64,000 nucleotides of DNA, from contig NZ_BDCD01000021.1 of the NCBI RefSeq assembly GCF_001613325.1, forward strand, positions 186,001 to 250,000, given 5' to 3'. This DNA comes from Nocardia yamanashiensis NBRC 100130 (GTDB taxonomy: Bacteria > Actinomycetota > Actinomycetes > Mycobacteriales > Mycobacteriaceae). Made by a program: the position numbers and the translations under genes. Numbering within the stretch: the stretch's first letter is position 1; the number at the start of each line of letters is the position of its first letter. The notes under the pieces were generated by a model. It saw only the letters and a list, made by a program, of their open reading frames with translations, was not told where the DNA came from and did no database searches. Below, in pieces: positions 20,901-28,533 of this stretch.

Positions 20901-21253
20901 GAGACGACCCGCCCCTGCTTGGGATCGTCCTCGAGCTTGACCACCAGCCCCTTGTCGATGGCCTTGCCGGAAGCGGCGGGCACCGTCGAGAACACCGTCG
21001 TGCTCTTCGCCGGATCCGTCCCCGCCCACATCGAACCGGGCAGCCGAACCTCCAGGTCCAGCGGCACATAAGACACCAGCGGCGCCTCCACACTGGCCGA
21101 ATCCCCCTGCGGCCAGGTCAAGACCGGCCGATCCTGCTCGACCGGCAGAATCGGCGTGATCACCGCCAGCAGGAATCCGAGAAGCCCGGATACCAGGGCG
21201 ATGAAGCGGAGTCGGTGAAACGCTCGGGTGTCTTCGCGCACGAGCACCGACAC
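17987..21253 (-). CDS. Emb-family arabinosyltransferase (first of two)
   Basis: 1088 residues from GTG 21253-21251 (product starts MSVLVRED), chosen because GGAGAGG lies seven bases upstream; the frame is open 38 codons further with poor similarity. Same architecture as its neighbour: multi-spanning GT-C domain with HFIGANTSDDGYILNM, then a C-terminal extracytoplasmic domain ending in a conserved segment (WGRDWGSLEQFTPW). The Met equivalent to EmbB M306 is encoded at 20420-20422, and the preceding Ile-Leu are also retained. The role is arabinan polymerisation at the outer face of the membrane. It diverges from the Ser/Thr kinase gene with about 290 bp between starts. Confidence 0.92.
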   Translation of the reverse strand: MSVLVREDTRAFHRLRFIALVSGLLGFLLAVITPILPVEQDRPVLTWPQGDSASVEAPLVSYVPLDLEVRLPGSMWAGTDPAKSTTVFSTVPAASGKAIDKGLVVKLEDDPKQGRVVSVLVRNIPLLSVPTAKMQDGAWLSITSDSARTRVEAAGVAGEPDAVIGEVAGDSRPQVVGVFTDLDRQQIREAHARIDIDARFSTTPSWLKRLAIIGAVAFTLNALLALHLMDTTDRRRARRFLPAHWWRISLADVTVLGTLVVWHFIGANTSDDGYILNMARASKDSGYMANYYRWFGVAEAPFGWPYEVLAWMTRISDASPWMRLPALLAGITCWLVISREVLPRLGARVRRDNVAIWTAALVFLAAWLPYDNGLRPEPLIAAGALLTWCCMERAIATGRLLPAATGVLIAAFSLAAGPTGLICIAALVAGSRPVLQVILKRAKTGPGSAVLRYGALLAPGIAAGTLVIVVVFADQTLASVMEATRVRTLVGPNVAWFDERTRWDALLSLSPDGSLARRFGILAMLLCLGVCVMVMLRKNGRIPGTSRGPSARILGIVFMSLFLMMFTPTKWTHHFGVYAGLAGSVAALAAVAVGVNGIRSPRNRTLFTAAVFFLLAITFTGSNGWWYVSSYGVPFYDKAPLVAGKGFSTLFLGLAVLSLLFALWQHYREPYAKATAPRKFDKFATMPLTIAAAVLVLFEVLSLAKAAVTQYPAYSIAKSNIKSLGGDSCGLADDVLVETNTEQSLLHPWTGSDADGLSAENTGFTPDGVAADLTADAEETTTGSANSVNEDSKNKTTNTTGAGTGGGTTEQTGINGSSVALPFGLNPATTPVLGSYTDEEQKVATLTTQWYRMDLSDSVRNDPAYKVLVVTAAGRIKSFNKDGVQTYGQDLFVEYGTRDADGNMKDVGRIRPIDIGPNPSWRNLRVPLDQIPVGANSVRLVANDADITPRQWLAVTPPRLPQLKTLNSLVGDQAPVLEDWHVGLAFPCQRPFDHKDGVAEVPDWRILPDRVGADASNAWQDDIGGGPLGWTGLLLRSKTIPSYLNDDWGRDWGSLEQFTPWVQAPAAQLEVTVETRSGLAKDAPIRAR

Positions 21254-21539
21254 TAATCCGCCTCTCCGCGACTCTTGCGCACGGCCGGGTGGCGTGGCCG
21301 GTTTCGCACGCGTGCCTGCGTTTTCGCGCGACGCCGATTTCGGGCGTACCCGGTGAGTTACCCGCATCTCACGAGATCAGTTGTCCAGCTGGGTCCGAAT
21401 CCCTGCCGGGGGTTCGGGGGCTGCCCCCGAGCTTTCCTTCCCGTTCTGCAGACGGGCGGTGGCCGTCCCGGCGGATGTCCGTCAGGATGGTTGGTATCCG
21501 TACTGGGCGAGGGGCCGGGCCGGAAGACGAAGAGGAACC

Positions 21540-23429
21540 ATGACCGAGCTGCGTCCCGGCGAAGTTATTGCCGGGTATGTGATTCAGCGGCGGATTGGTG
21601 CCGGGGGTTCGGGCGTCGTGTATGCGGCGCGGCATCCACGCCTGCCGAGGCTAACCGCGTTGAAGATCTTGAAACGCGATGAATACACAGGTCAAGAGGC
21701 TGTGTGGCGTCGCTTCGAGCGCGAGGCGGAGATCGCCGCGCACTTCGACCATCCGAATATCGTGCAGATCTTCGACCGGGGGGTCGCCGAGGATCAGCTG
21801 TGGATATCCATGCAGTACATCGACGGGGTGGATGCCGCTGACCTGCACGGGATTTCGGCAGACCGGGCGCTGCGGATCGGAGGTGAGATAGCGGGCGCGC
21901 TGGACTACGCGCACGGCAAAGGCGTCCTGCATCGCGATGTGAAACCGTCCAACATCCTTGTGGCGGAACCGGACAGCGGTCGGCCGGAGCGGGCCTTGCT
22001 CACCGACTTCGGCATCGCCCGCCTGCGCGACGAGACCACCAAGCTCACCCAGACCGGAAATATCTCCGCCACTTTCGCTTTCGCGTCCCCGGAGCAGGTG
22101 TCGGGTAAGCCGGTCGGACCGCGCTCGGACCAATACTCCTTGGCCTGCACGCTTTTCGTGCTGCTGACCGACCACCGGCCGTTCAAGGCGGACAACCCGC
22201 TGAGCTGGGTGCACGCGCACACGCAGGAAGATCCGTTGCGTGTCAGCGAAGTTCGCCCCGAGCTACCCAGTTCCCTGGACCCCATCCTGGCCCGCGCCAT
22301 GGCGAAGGACCCGGAGGACCGCTATCCCACCTGCGTGGAATTCACCGACGCCGCCCTGGCCGCCTACTACTCCGATCCGGCGGTCGCGGTCACCGCACCC
22401 GCCCGCTTCATTCCACCCACACCCTCGCGCCCCGGCTCGGCCTGGTCCATCGGCGGCAGCCGGAAACCGCGCTGGCAGCGCCTGTTCCGCAGTCGCGCGC
22501 TCATCCCCGTCGTCGCGGCGGCGGTCATCGCGGCCGGTGTCGGCATCGCGCTCGCCCAGCGCGACACCACGAGCACCCCCGCCGGCGGGGCCGTCCCCGA
22601 AAAGTTCCTCGGCACCTGGCTGGCCACCGAAGGCCAGACCAACTACCGCCTGACGGTCCAGCAGGGCAAACCCCAGGACTCCATCATGTCCAGCATCGTG
22701 GACGGCGTACTCCCCAACGGTTCCCCGTTCCACTGCGAGTTCGCCGCGCCCCTGGATCAGGTCCCGTCGGAAGGCGACCGCGTCCTCATCGGCCAATCGC
22801 AGATCGTCACCCGCGAACCGGCGAACGCCTGCCGCGCCAACGCCCCCACCACCCTCAACTTCCTGTCCGACGGCCGCCTCAGCCGCAAAACCGATGTGAG
22901 CGGGCTGATCACGTACACCCACGCCGAGGACGTCGCCAAGTCCTGGGGCGACCACGACGCCATCGCCCAGGCCTTCCCCAGCCTGGTCGGCCAGCTCTCC
23001 GCGGCGGGCCGCTCGGTCGGCTGGCAGGGCGCGACCTGTCAGAAACGCGATCCCGCCACCACGGAGGCCCCCGCGACCCAGGGCTCCCGCCGCGTCGTCT
23101 GCAATGCCGACGACAACAGCGGCCAAATGCGTTACGACCTCTACGATTTCGGCACTCGGCCGGGAAGATCCGTCGCGGACCTGTTTTTCAACGGCAACGC
23201 CGCCACTCAGACACGCACCCATCCCGACGTGGCGGGCGAACTGACCCTCACCACCACCCCGGCGGTCAACCCGGCCACCGACCAGGACAACGAAGCCCGC
23301 CGCATCTACACCGCCGTCACCTTCCCGGACGGCGATCCACGTTCCCGCTTCGTGGTACTGCTCCGCTGGCCCGGCCACACCATCGACAGCGTCCTCACCG
23401 ACTGGCTGGCCCGTGCCCCGCTGAAATAG
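21540..23429 (+). CDS. Receptor-type Ser/Thr protein kinase (PknB family)
   Basis: 629 residues from ATG 21540 with AGAGGAACC upstream; the open frame reaches back to 21381 without similarity. The kinase domain spans residues ~10-275: glycine loop GAGGSGVV, catalytic lysine in ALKIL, HRDVKPSN with D133, TDFGIAR, and an activation loop containing several threonines. A Pro/Arg-rich juxtamembrane linker is followed by one transmembrane segment at ~320-340. The ~290-residue extracellular part has several cysteines and no recognised PASTA or NHL repeats. It sits between the emb pair and the GT-C/aftA genes, so a role in sensing or controlling envelope synthesis is an attractive inference. The ligand is unknown. 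Confidence 0.9.
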   Translation: MTELRPGEVIAGYVIQRRIGAGGSGVVYAARHPRLPRLTALKILKRDEYTGQEAVWRRFEREAEIAAHFDHPNIVQIFDRGVAEDQLWISMQYIDGVDAADLHGISADRALRIGGEIAGALDYAHGKGVLHRDVKPSNILVAEPDSGRPERALLTDFGIARLRDETTKLTQTGNISATFAFASPEQVSGKPVGPRSDQYSLACTLFVLLTDHRPFKADNPLSWVHAHTQEDPLRVSEVRPELPSSLDPILARAMAKDPEDRYPTCVEFTDAALAAYYSDPAVAVTAPARFIPPTPSRPGSAWSIGGSRKPRWQRLFRSRALIPVVAAAVIAAGVGIALAQRDTTSTPAGGAVPEKFLGTWLATEGQTNYRLTVQQGKPQDSIMSSIVDGVLPNGSPFHCEFAAPLDQVPSEGDRVLIGQSQIVTREPANACRANAPTTLNFLSDGRLSRKTDVSGLITYTHAEDVAKSWGDHDAIAQAFPSLVGQLSAAGRSVGWQGATCQKRDPATTEAPATQGSRRVVCNADDNSGQMRYDLYDFGTRPGRSVADLFFNGNAATQTRTHPDVAGELTLTTTPAVNPATDQDNEARRIYTAVTFPDGDPRSRFVVLLRWPGHTIDSVLTDWLARAPLK

Positions 23430-23430
23430 C

Positions 23431-23485
23431 GAGTGGCACATGACCGTGGGCCGCGACGGCGTGTCGCCACGGTCATGTGCCACTC
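23431..23485. terminator. Long bidirectional terminator hairpin
   Basis: Perfect 19-bp stem: GAGTGGCACATGACCGTGG at 23431-23449 and its complement at 23467-23485, starting one base after the kinase stop and ending six bases before the stop of the convergent GT-C gene. It serves both genes. Confidence 0.88.
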
Positions 23486-23491
23486 GACCGT

Positions 23492-25357
23492 CTAGATCTG
23501 CCCGCGCACGTCCCACACCCATACGCCGTCAACGTATTTGGCGGGGAAGCCGAGCAGTTGGTCGACGGTGAGCCGCAGCGTGTCGCGGTTGTCGGTGGGC
23601 GGCAGCACCACCACGTCGGCCCGCCAGTACCGCAGATCGGCCCACGCCTGATCCTTGGCGGCCTGGTCGATCACCGGCACCCGATTGGCCTGTTGCGCCT
23701 TGATGAGCAGGCTGGCGGTCGGCCGGTCGTCCGGACCGTAGCGCCCCTTCTTGTCCACCCCCGTCGGCCCGACGAAATACCCTCCGGCCAGCGGGAACTG
23801 GAAGTCGGCGTCGGCCTGCCAGCGCAGCGCCCGCGCGTCCGGCGGGGTGGGCGGCGGCGCGATGACCACCGATCCGCCCGAAACGTATTGCCGCACCGTG
23901 CCGTCGGCGAAGAAGTCCGGGGTGGGCGCGCGCTGCACCACCGGCAGAATCGTCGGCGTGATGGTGAGCAGCGTGAACGCCAGCGCGGCGAACCACGCCA
24001 GCGGCCGCCAGTCCGTGGCGGAGGCCCGCCAGTACTCCAGCGCCCGCTGCGTCGCCACCGCCAGGATCAGCGCGATGGCCGGGATGGCCGCCATGGTGAA
24101 CCGCGACTCCAGCACCGAATTCAGCAGCGGCACCTCTTCCAGCCACTTCCACGGCAGCGCGAACTTCGTATCGTGCCGGCCGATCATGAGCGTGGAGCCC
24201 AGCGACAGCACCGTGAAGAACACGATCACCACGGCGGCGGCCCGCACCACGCGTACACGCCACATCAGCACGGTGGTGACCAGCAGCACCAGCAGCAGCG
24301 GCCAGCCGAAGTAGGAGTTCTCCTCGGTGGCGTTGATGCTCACGTTCTGGCCGTGCGAGACCAGCCCGCCGAGGGATTCGGACGGGAACTGGAACAGCGC
24401 CTTGAGATCGTTGCCCATCGGGCCGTGGTCGATGGAACGGTAGGACTGCGGCCCGAAGAACTGCCACCACAGCGGAATCTCGGTGAACGCGATGGTGATC
24501 AGCGCCGCCAGCAGCACGGTCGGGGTGATGGTGCGCAGCGCGCGCAGCCCGGCGCGCGGGGCGTGCAGGTAGTAGACGATCGCGAACAGGCCGAAGGCGA
24601 GCGCGAAGATGAGCAGCGGTTCCTCGCCCAGCGCGATCTGCAGGGCGACCAGCAGGCCCAGGATGAAGGCATCGCGATTGCGCCGCGCCTTACGCCGTTC
24701 GGGGGTCGTGCCCGCGCGCTTGGCCATCCGGATGACCTGGAGCGCGATCAGCGGCAACAGCATCAGCACCACGAAGTTGGGGTGCGCGTTGGCGTGCGAG
24801 ATCATGGCCGGCGCGAACCCGCAGAACAGGCCGCCGATGGCCGCCGCGAACCTCGACTGCACGACCTCGCGGGAGAACAGCCAGTACCAGGCGAAGGCGG
24901 TGCCGAACAGGCCGAGGGTGAGCACCAGCACGAAGGTGACGGTCGGGCCGAACAGCAGGGTGACGGGGGTGAGCGGCACGCCGACCCCGAACATGGCGGT
25001 ATTGGCCATCATGTTCACGCCGTCGGGATAGTTCTGCAGGACGGTGCCGAGCGGGTTCTCCAGGTGCGCGATGCGGTGCGCGGTGACGGCGAAGAACCAT
25101 TCCCACATGGTCTGGTCCTGGCCGCTCTTGATGAGATAGCCGCGGTCGGTGTGCAGCCACTGGCCGGACAGCACCAGCACGGCCAGCGACAGATAGCCGG
25201 TGGCGATGATCAGGTCGGTTCTGGCGCTCCGGACGCGCCGAAGCACCCGCTGCGGCGTGTTGAGCCGTGGGGGTGAGGTTTCCGTTGTTATGGTTCGATC
25301 GAGAACCTTTACCGCCGAGTCGGTTTCGACGCGGTCGGCCTCCCACCCCTGTGTCAC
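23492..25357 (-). CDS. Polytopic membrane protein, GT-C-type glycosyltransferase-like
   Basis: 621 residues from GTG 25357 with AAGGAG seven bases upstream. About 12-13 hydrophobic segments cover residues ~45-460, followed by a soluble C-terminal domain of ~160 residues. The early loop (residues ~65-130) contains YLIKSGQDQTMWEWFF and NYPDGVNMM; acidic and amide residues in the first extracytoplasmic loop are typical of GT-C enzymes using polyprenyl-phosphate sugars. It lies downstream of aftA on the same strand, 167 bp away, with a hairpin between. I do not recognise a characterised homologue. An envelope sugar transferase is inferred from topology and location. Confidence 0.7.
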   Translation of the reverse strand: MTQGWEADRVETDSAVKVLDRTITTETSPPRLNTPQRVLRRVRSARTDLIIATGYLSLAVLVLSGQWLHTDRGYLIKSGQDQTMWEWFFAVTAHRIAHLENPLGTVLQNYPDGVNMMANTAMFGVGVPLTPVTLLFGPTVTFVLVLTLGLFGTAFAWYWLFSREVVQSRFAAAIGGLFCGFAPAMISHANAHPNFVVLMLLPLIALQVIRMAKRAGTTPERRKARRNRDAFILGLLVALQIALGEEPLLIFALAFGLFAIVYYLHAPRAGLRALRTITPTVLLAALITIAFTEIPLWWQFFGPQSYRSIDHGPMGNDLKALFQFPSESLGGLVSHGQNVSINATEENSYFGWPLLLVLLVTTVLMWRVRVVRAAAVVIVFFTVLSLGSTLMIGRHDTKFALPWKWLEEVPLLNSVLESRFTMAAIPAIALILAVATQRALEYWRASATDWRPLAWFAALAFTLLTITPTILPVVQRAPTPDFFADGTVRQYVSGGSVVIAPPPTPPDARALRWQADADFQFPLAGGYFVGPTGVDKKGRYGPDDRPTASLLIKAQQANRVPVIDQAAKDQAWADLRYWRADVVVLPPTDNRDTLRLTVDQLLGFPAKYVDGVWVWDVRGQI

Positions 25358-25432
25358 AAATAACTCCTTGCCGTTACAACCAGCGGCCCACGCTACCGGG
25401 TTCCACTGAGATTGCGCTGGTAAGTGTCTGAG

Positions 25433-25489
25433 TTATCCACAGAAACTTGCACTTATCCCCAGAAATCGACCGAAATCTGGGGATAAGTG
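25433..25489. other. DnaA-box-like cluster and hairpin between aftA and GT-C gene
   Basis: TTATCCACA at 25433-25441 matches the consensus DnaA box. TTATCCCCA occurs at 25453-25461 and inverted at 25478-25486. The inverted pair is part of a perfect 14-bp hairpin, CACTTATCCCCAGA (25450-25463) with its complement at 25476-25489 and a 12-base loop, which may terminate aftA transcription. Confidence 0.6.
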
Positions 25490-25524
25490 ATCCTTGTCTC
25501 GTTATCTCGTCGAGACTTTCGTGT

Positions 25525-27609
25525 TCACTTGCGGACCACCAGGGTGAACGGACCGATCTCCGTCGCGGTGAAGCGCGGGTCCTCGAACAGCGACTCGGGG
25601 AAAGCGACGGTGTACCGCTTCACATTCGGATCGTTCGGGTACACGTCCTCGGCCAGCCGCAGCGTGTACTCGTCACCGGAGCGCCGGAACAGGAACGCGT
25701 CCGGGGCCCGCCACGGCGAATGCTCCAGCGCCGCCACCAGTTCCGCGGGCGTCTTCAGCTGCGACCAGCGCTTGATCTCCGCCGCCCGGCCCGGGAAGTC
25801 CGCGAGGGGGTTGGCGTAATGCGAAGTGAGCGACTGGAATCCGTAGTACGGGTAGACGGCCAAGAAGCTGGTGTCGGCCGTGAGCACCACGGTCTCGTCC
25901 CGCGGCCGCCCGGTCTGCTCCCGCAGTTTCGCGTCGATGGCCGCGTAGTGCGAGACCGCCGACGGCGGCCGCTTGTCCGCGCGCTGACCATTGCCATCGG
26001 TGTCGGTGTACGCGGTATTGATCTCGTTGGTGAGCACGTGCGGAATCTCCTGCGCGAACGCCACCGCGCCCACCACGGCCACCGCCGCCGCAGCCACCCG
26101 GAATCGAGCCGGCTCGTTCAGCACCTGGTAGATCGCCCGCGCGCCCTCCACGAACCCGAACACCCCGGCCGCCGCCAGCAGCGCGTACAGCGGTGCCTCC
26201 AGGCGGAACCCGAGCAGCGTGGTCCCCGCGGCGGTGGCCAGCATCGACAGCAGGCACCACAGATAAACGGCCAGCACCCCGATGCCCAGCGCCTGTGCCC
26301 GCCGCGAACTCCCCGCCCGCACCACCAGCCAGATCAACCCGACCAGGCAGAACACCCCGACCAGCGAGAACTCGAACATGGGCAGCGGCAGCCGCGAACC
26401 CGACTCCGGCAGATAGTGGAACGCCGACCCGCCCGCGAAAGACGCCTTGCCGCTGAGGAAATCGAGCAGGAACGGCGTCCACACCGTCAACGAGATCAGC
26501 CCGGCCACCAGGCCCATCACGACGAGCCGCGCCAGCATCGGCCGCAGCACCGCCCACACCCCGGGAACCCGGACACCCGGTGTCAGCGCGTCGCCGGTCT
26601 GCCCGCCCGCGGTGCTGCGCGCCGCCGCATCCCGATGCCGTTGCGTGCGCAGCGCTCCCACGCGTTCGCGCAGCATGAGCCCGGCCGCGATGATCGCCAT
26701 CAGGCAGACCGTGAACACGGCCAGGCCGAAGTAGAGCGTGTAAAAGGTCGCGGCCACGCCCAGGAACAGGCCCGCGCCGATGACCGCACCCCAGCCGCCC
26801 GCGGTGGCCCGTTCGCCGCCTCGTGCGGATTCGGGCGCGTCGACGCCGGGCGCGGCGAGCACGGTCGGCAAGGCCAGTTCAGCGGGCCGGTAGAGTGCGC
26901 CCCAGGCCAGCAGCAGCGCCGGTCCGAGCAGCAGCACCAGTACGGCGCTGTAGGCCTCGGGCGCACCGTAGGCCAGCGTCACGGCGGTGGTGGCGGCGGC
27001 CACGGCGACCGCCCAGTCGGCGCGAATCAGGTTGGACCACAGTACGAGTGCCACCACGGCCGCGACCGCGAGCACCAGGATCGCGTAGGGCTTGAAGGCT
27101 TCCCAGCCGGCCATACCGGTCAGGCTCGCGAAGCGCCCGCCGAACCAGAACCAGCCGGCCGGATAGAACGGCGGCAGGTCGACGTAGTTCATGTCGTGCA
27201 GTTCGGCGGAGTCCGTCAGCCGCGTCAGGTACTGCGTCCGGAACTCCTGGTCCACGGACATACCGAACAGATAGAGCTTGGTGGCTGCCAGCGGCATCCC
27301 CAGCGTGACGGTCACGAAGGCCGAAATCCCGCCCCAGGACAGCAGTTTCGCCAGCCACGGCCACGTTCGCAGCCGGATCAGCACGATCGCCCCCACCAGC
27401 ATGGCGAGCGCGGCCACCTGCCCCACCGTGGTGAGCGCGCGAGTCACATTGGAGGAGTTGAACGCCGGCCAATCGACCCGCCCGAACGCCACCAGCCCGA
27501 TCCCGGCCACCACCGCCGCGACGACGGCCGCGAGCACGGCCTCACCAAGCGCCCCGCCGGCCTGCCGCATCAGCACCGCCGCCCGGCCGCCCGATTCCCG
27601 CTCGCTCAT
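25525..27609 (-). CDS. aftA: Galactan 5-O-arabinofuranosyltransferase AftA
   Basis: 694 residues from ATG with GGAGGCGGAGAG upstream. A multi-spanning GT-C protein with about 11-13 transmembrane segments and a C-terminal extracytoplasmic domain (residues ~530-694). The first large loop has SVDQEFRTQYLTR and NYVDLPPFYPAGWFW, matching the family's acidic active-site loop. AftA adds the first arabinofuranose residue from decaprenyl-phospho-arabinose to the galactan. Its place near dprE1-dprE2 and the emb genes is as in mycobacteria, though here the GT-C gene and a kinase gene separate it from emb. Confidence 0.9.
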   Translation of the reverse strand: MSERESGGRAAVLMRQAGGALGEAVLAAVVAAVVAGIGLVAFGRVDWPAFNSSNVTRALTTVGQVAALAMLVGAIVLIRLRTWPWLAKLLSWGGISAFVTVTLGMPLAATKLYLFGMSVDQEFRTQYLTRLTDSAELHDMNYVDLPPFYPAGWFWFGGRFASLTGMAGWEAFKPYAILVLAVAAVVALVLWSNLIRADWAVAVAAATTAVTLAYGAPEAYSAVLVLLLGPALLLAWGALYRPAELALPTVLAAPGVDAPESARGGERATAGGWGAVIGAGLFLGVAATFYTLYFGLAVFTVCLMAIIAAGLMLRERVGALRTQRHRDAAARSTAGGQTGDALTPGVRVPGVWAVLRPMLARLVVMGLVAGLISLTVWTPFLLDFLSGKASFAGGSAFHYLPESGSRLPLPMFEFSLVGVFCLVGLIWLVVRAGSSRRAQALGIGVLAVYLWCLLSMLATAAGTTLLGFRLEAPLYALLAAAGVFGFVEGARAIYQVLNEPARFRVAAAAVAVVGAVAFAQEIPHVLTNEINTAYTDTDGNGQRADKRPPSAVSHYAAIDAKLREQTGRPRDETVVLTADTSFLAVYPYYGFQSLTSHYANPLADFPGRAAEIKRWSQLKTPAELVAALEHSPWRAPDAFLFRRSGDEYTLRLAEDVYPNDPNVKRYTVAFPESLFEDPRFTATEIGPFTLVVRK

Positions 27610-27723
27610 TCGCTCTCCGCCTCCGGATTCGCTTCGATGGACCGTCTGCCGCTGCGAAGCCTAACCGGGCGCACCCCGGATACCGGGTCTGCCCGCAGCG
27701 GCGCGGGCGGCCCGGATATGCGA

Positions 27724-27751
27724 AGAGCGGTGGCCGGTCGGCCACCGCTCT
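27724..27751 (-). terminator. Hairpin after dprE2
   Basis: Perfect 12-bp stem AGAGCGGTGGCC (27724-27735) with its complement at 27740-27751 and a four-base loop, 20 bases beyond the dprE2 stop on the - strand. It would separate dprE1-dprE2 from aftA transcription. No T-run follows. Confidence 0.7.
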
Positions 27752-27771
27752 GCATTGCTGTCGTATTCCGC

Positions 27772-28533
27772 CTAGACGGGCAGCCGCCGGAAGATCGGGC
27801 GCGGCACGTGCCGCAGGATCGCCATCACGAAGCGGATGGGACCGGGGACCCAGACGATCTCCTTGCCCTTCTGCGACGCCGCCACGGCCATCGCCGCCAC
27901 GTCTTCCTTGTCGACGGTGAGCCCGTTCTCCTTGGCGTGCGCGGACAGCTTGGTCCGCACCATGCCGGGGCGAATCACGGTGACGCGCGGGCCGAACGGC
28001 GCCAGCGCCTCGCCGAGACCGAGGTAGAAGCCGTCCAGGCCGGCCTTGGTGGAGCCGTAGACGAAGTTGAAGCGGCGCACCCGCTCACCGGCGACCGAGG
28101 ACATGGCCAGGATCCGGCCGTACCCCTGCGCCTTCATCTTCTCGCCGAGCAGCACGCCCACGGAAACCGCGGCGGTGTAGTTGATCTCGGCCATCATGAC
28201 GGCCTTGCGCTGGTCCTGCCAGAAGATCTCGCCGTCGCCGTCGATGCCGAACGCGACCACCGCGATATCCACATCGCCGCTGGCCCACGCCTGCTCGATG
28301 ACCTTCGGATGGCTCTCGGTGTCGAGCGCGTCGAAGTCGACGACCTGCACCTCGGACGCGCCCGCCGCCTTCATGGTGGCGACGGCGTCCTCGCGCAGCG
28401 GATCACCCGGCAGCGCGGCCAGGATGACGCGCGCGGGGCCCTTCTTCAGGTACTCGGCGCAGATCGCGAGACCGATCTCCGAGGTGCCGCCCAGCAGCAG
28501 AATGGATTGCGGGTTCCCTACCGCATTGATCAC
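27772..28533 (-). CDS. dprE2: DPR 2'-keto reductase DprE2
   Basis: 253 residues from GTG 28533-28531, which overlaps the dprE1 TGA by four bases (GTGA), so the two are translationally coupled; the open frame extends further upstream only inside dprE1. A short-chain dehydrogenase: nucleotide-binding GGTSEIG near residue 15, and catalytic Ser and YxxxK visible in [22 protein letters not shown]. With DprE1 it epimerises decaprenyl-phospho-ribose to decaprenyl-phospho-arabinose, the only known arabinose donor in these bacteria. The C-terminus is hydrophobic and basic, consistent with membrane association. Confidence 0.95.
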   Translation of the reverse strand: MINAVGNPQSILLLGGTSEIGLAICAEYLKKGPARVILAALPGDPLREDAVATMKAAGASEVQVVDFDALDTESHPKVIEQAWASGDVDIAVVAFGIDGDGEIFWQDQRKAVMMAEINYTAAVSVGVLLGEKMKAQGYGRILAMSSVAGERVRRFNFVYGSTKAGLDGFYLGLGEALAPFGPRVTVIRPGMVRTKLSAHAKENGLTVDKEDVAAMAVAASQKGKEIVWVPGPIRFVMAILRHVPRPIFRRLPV

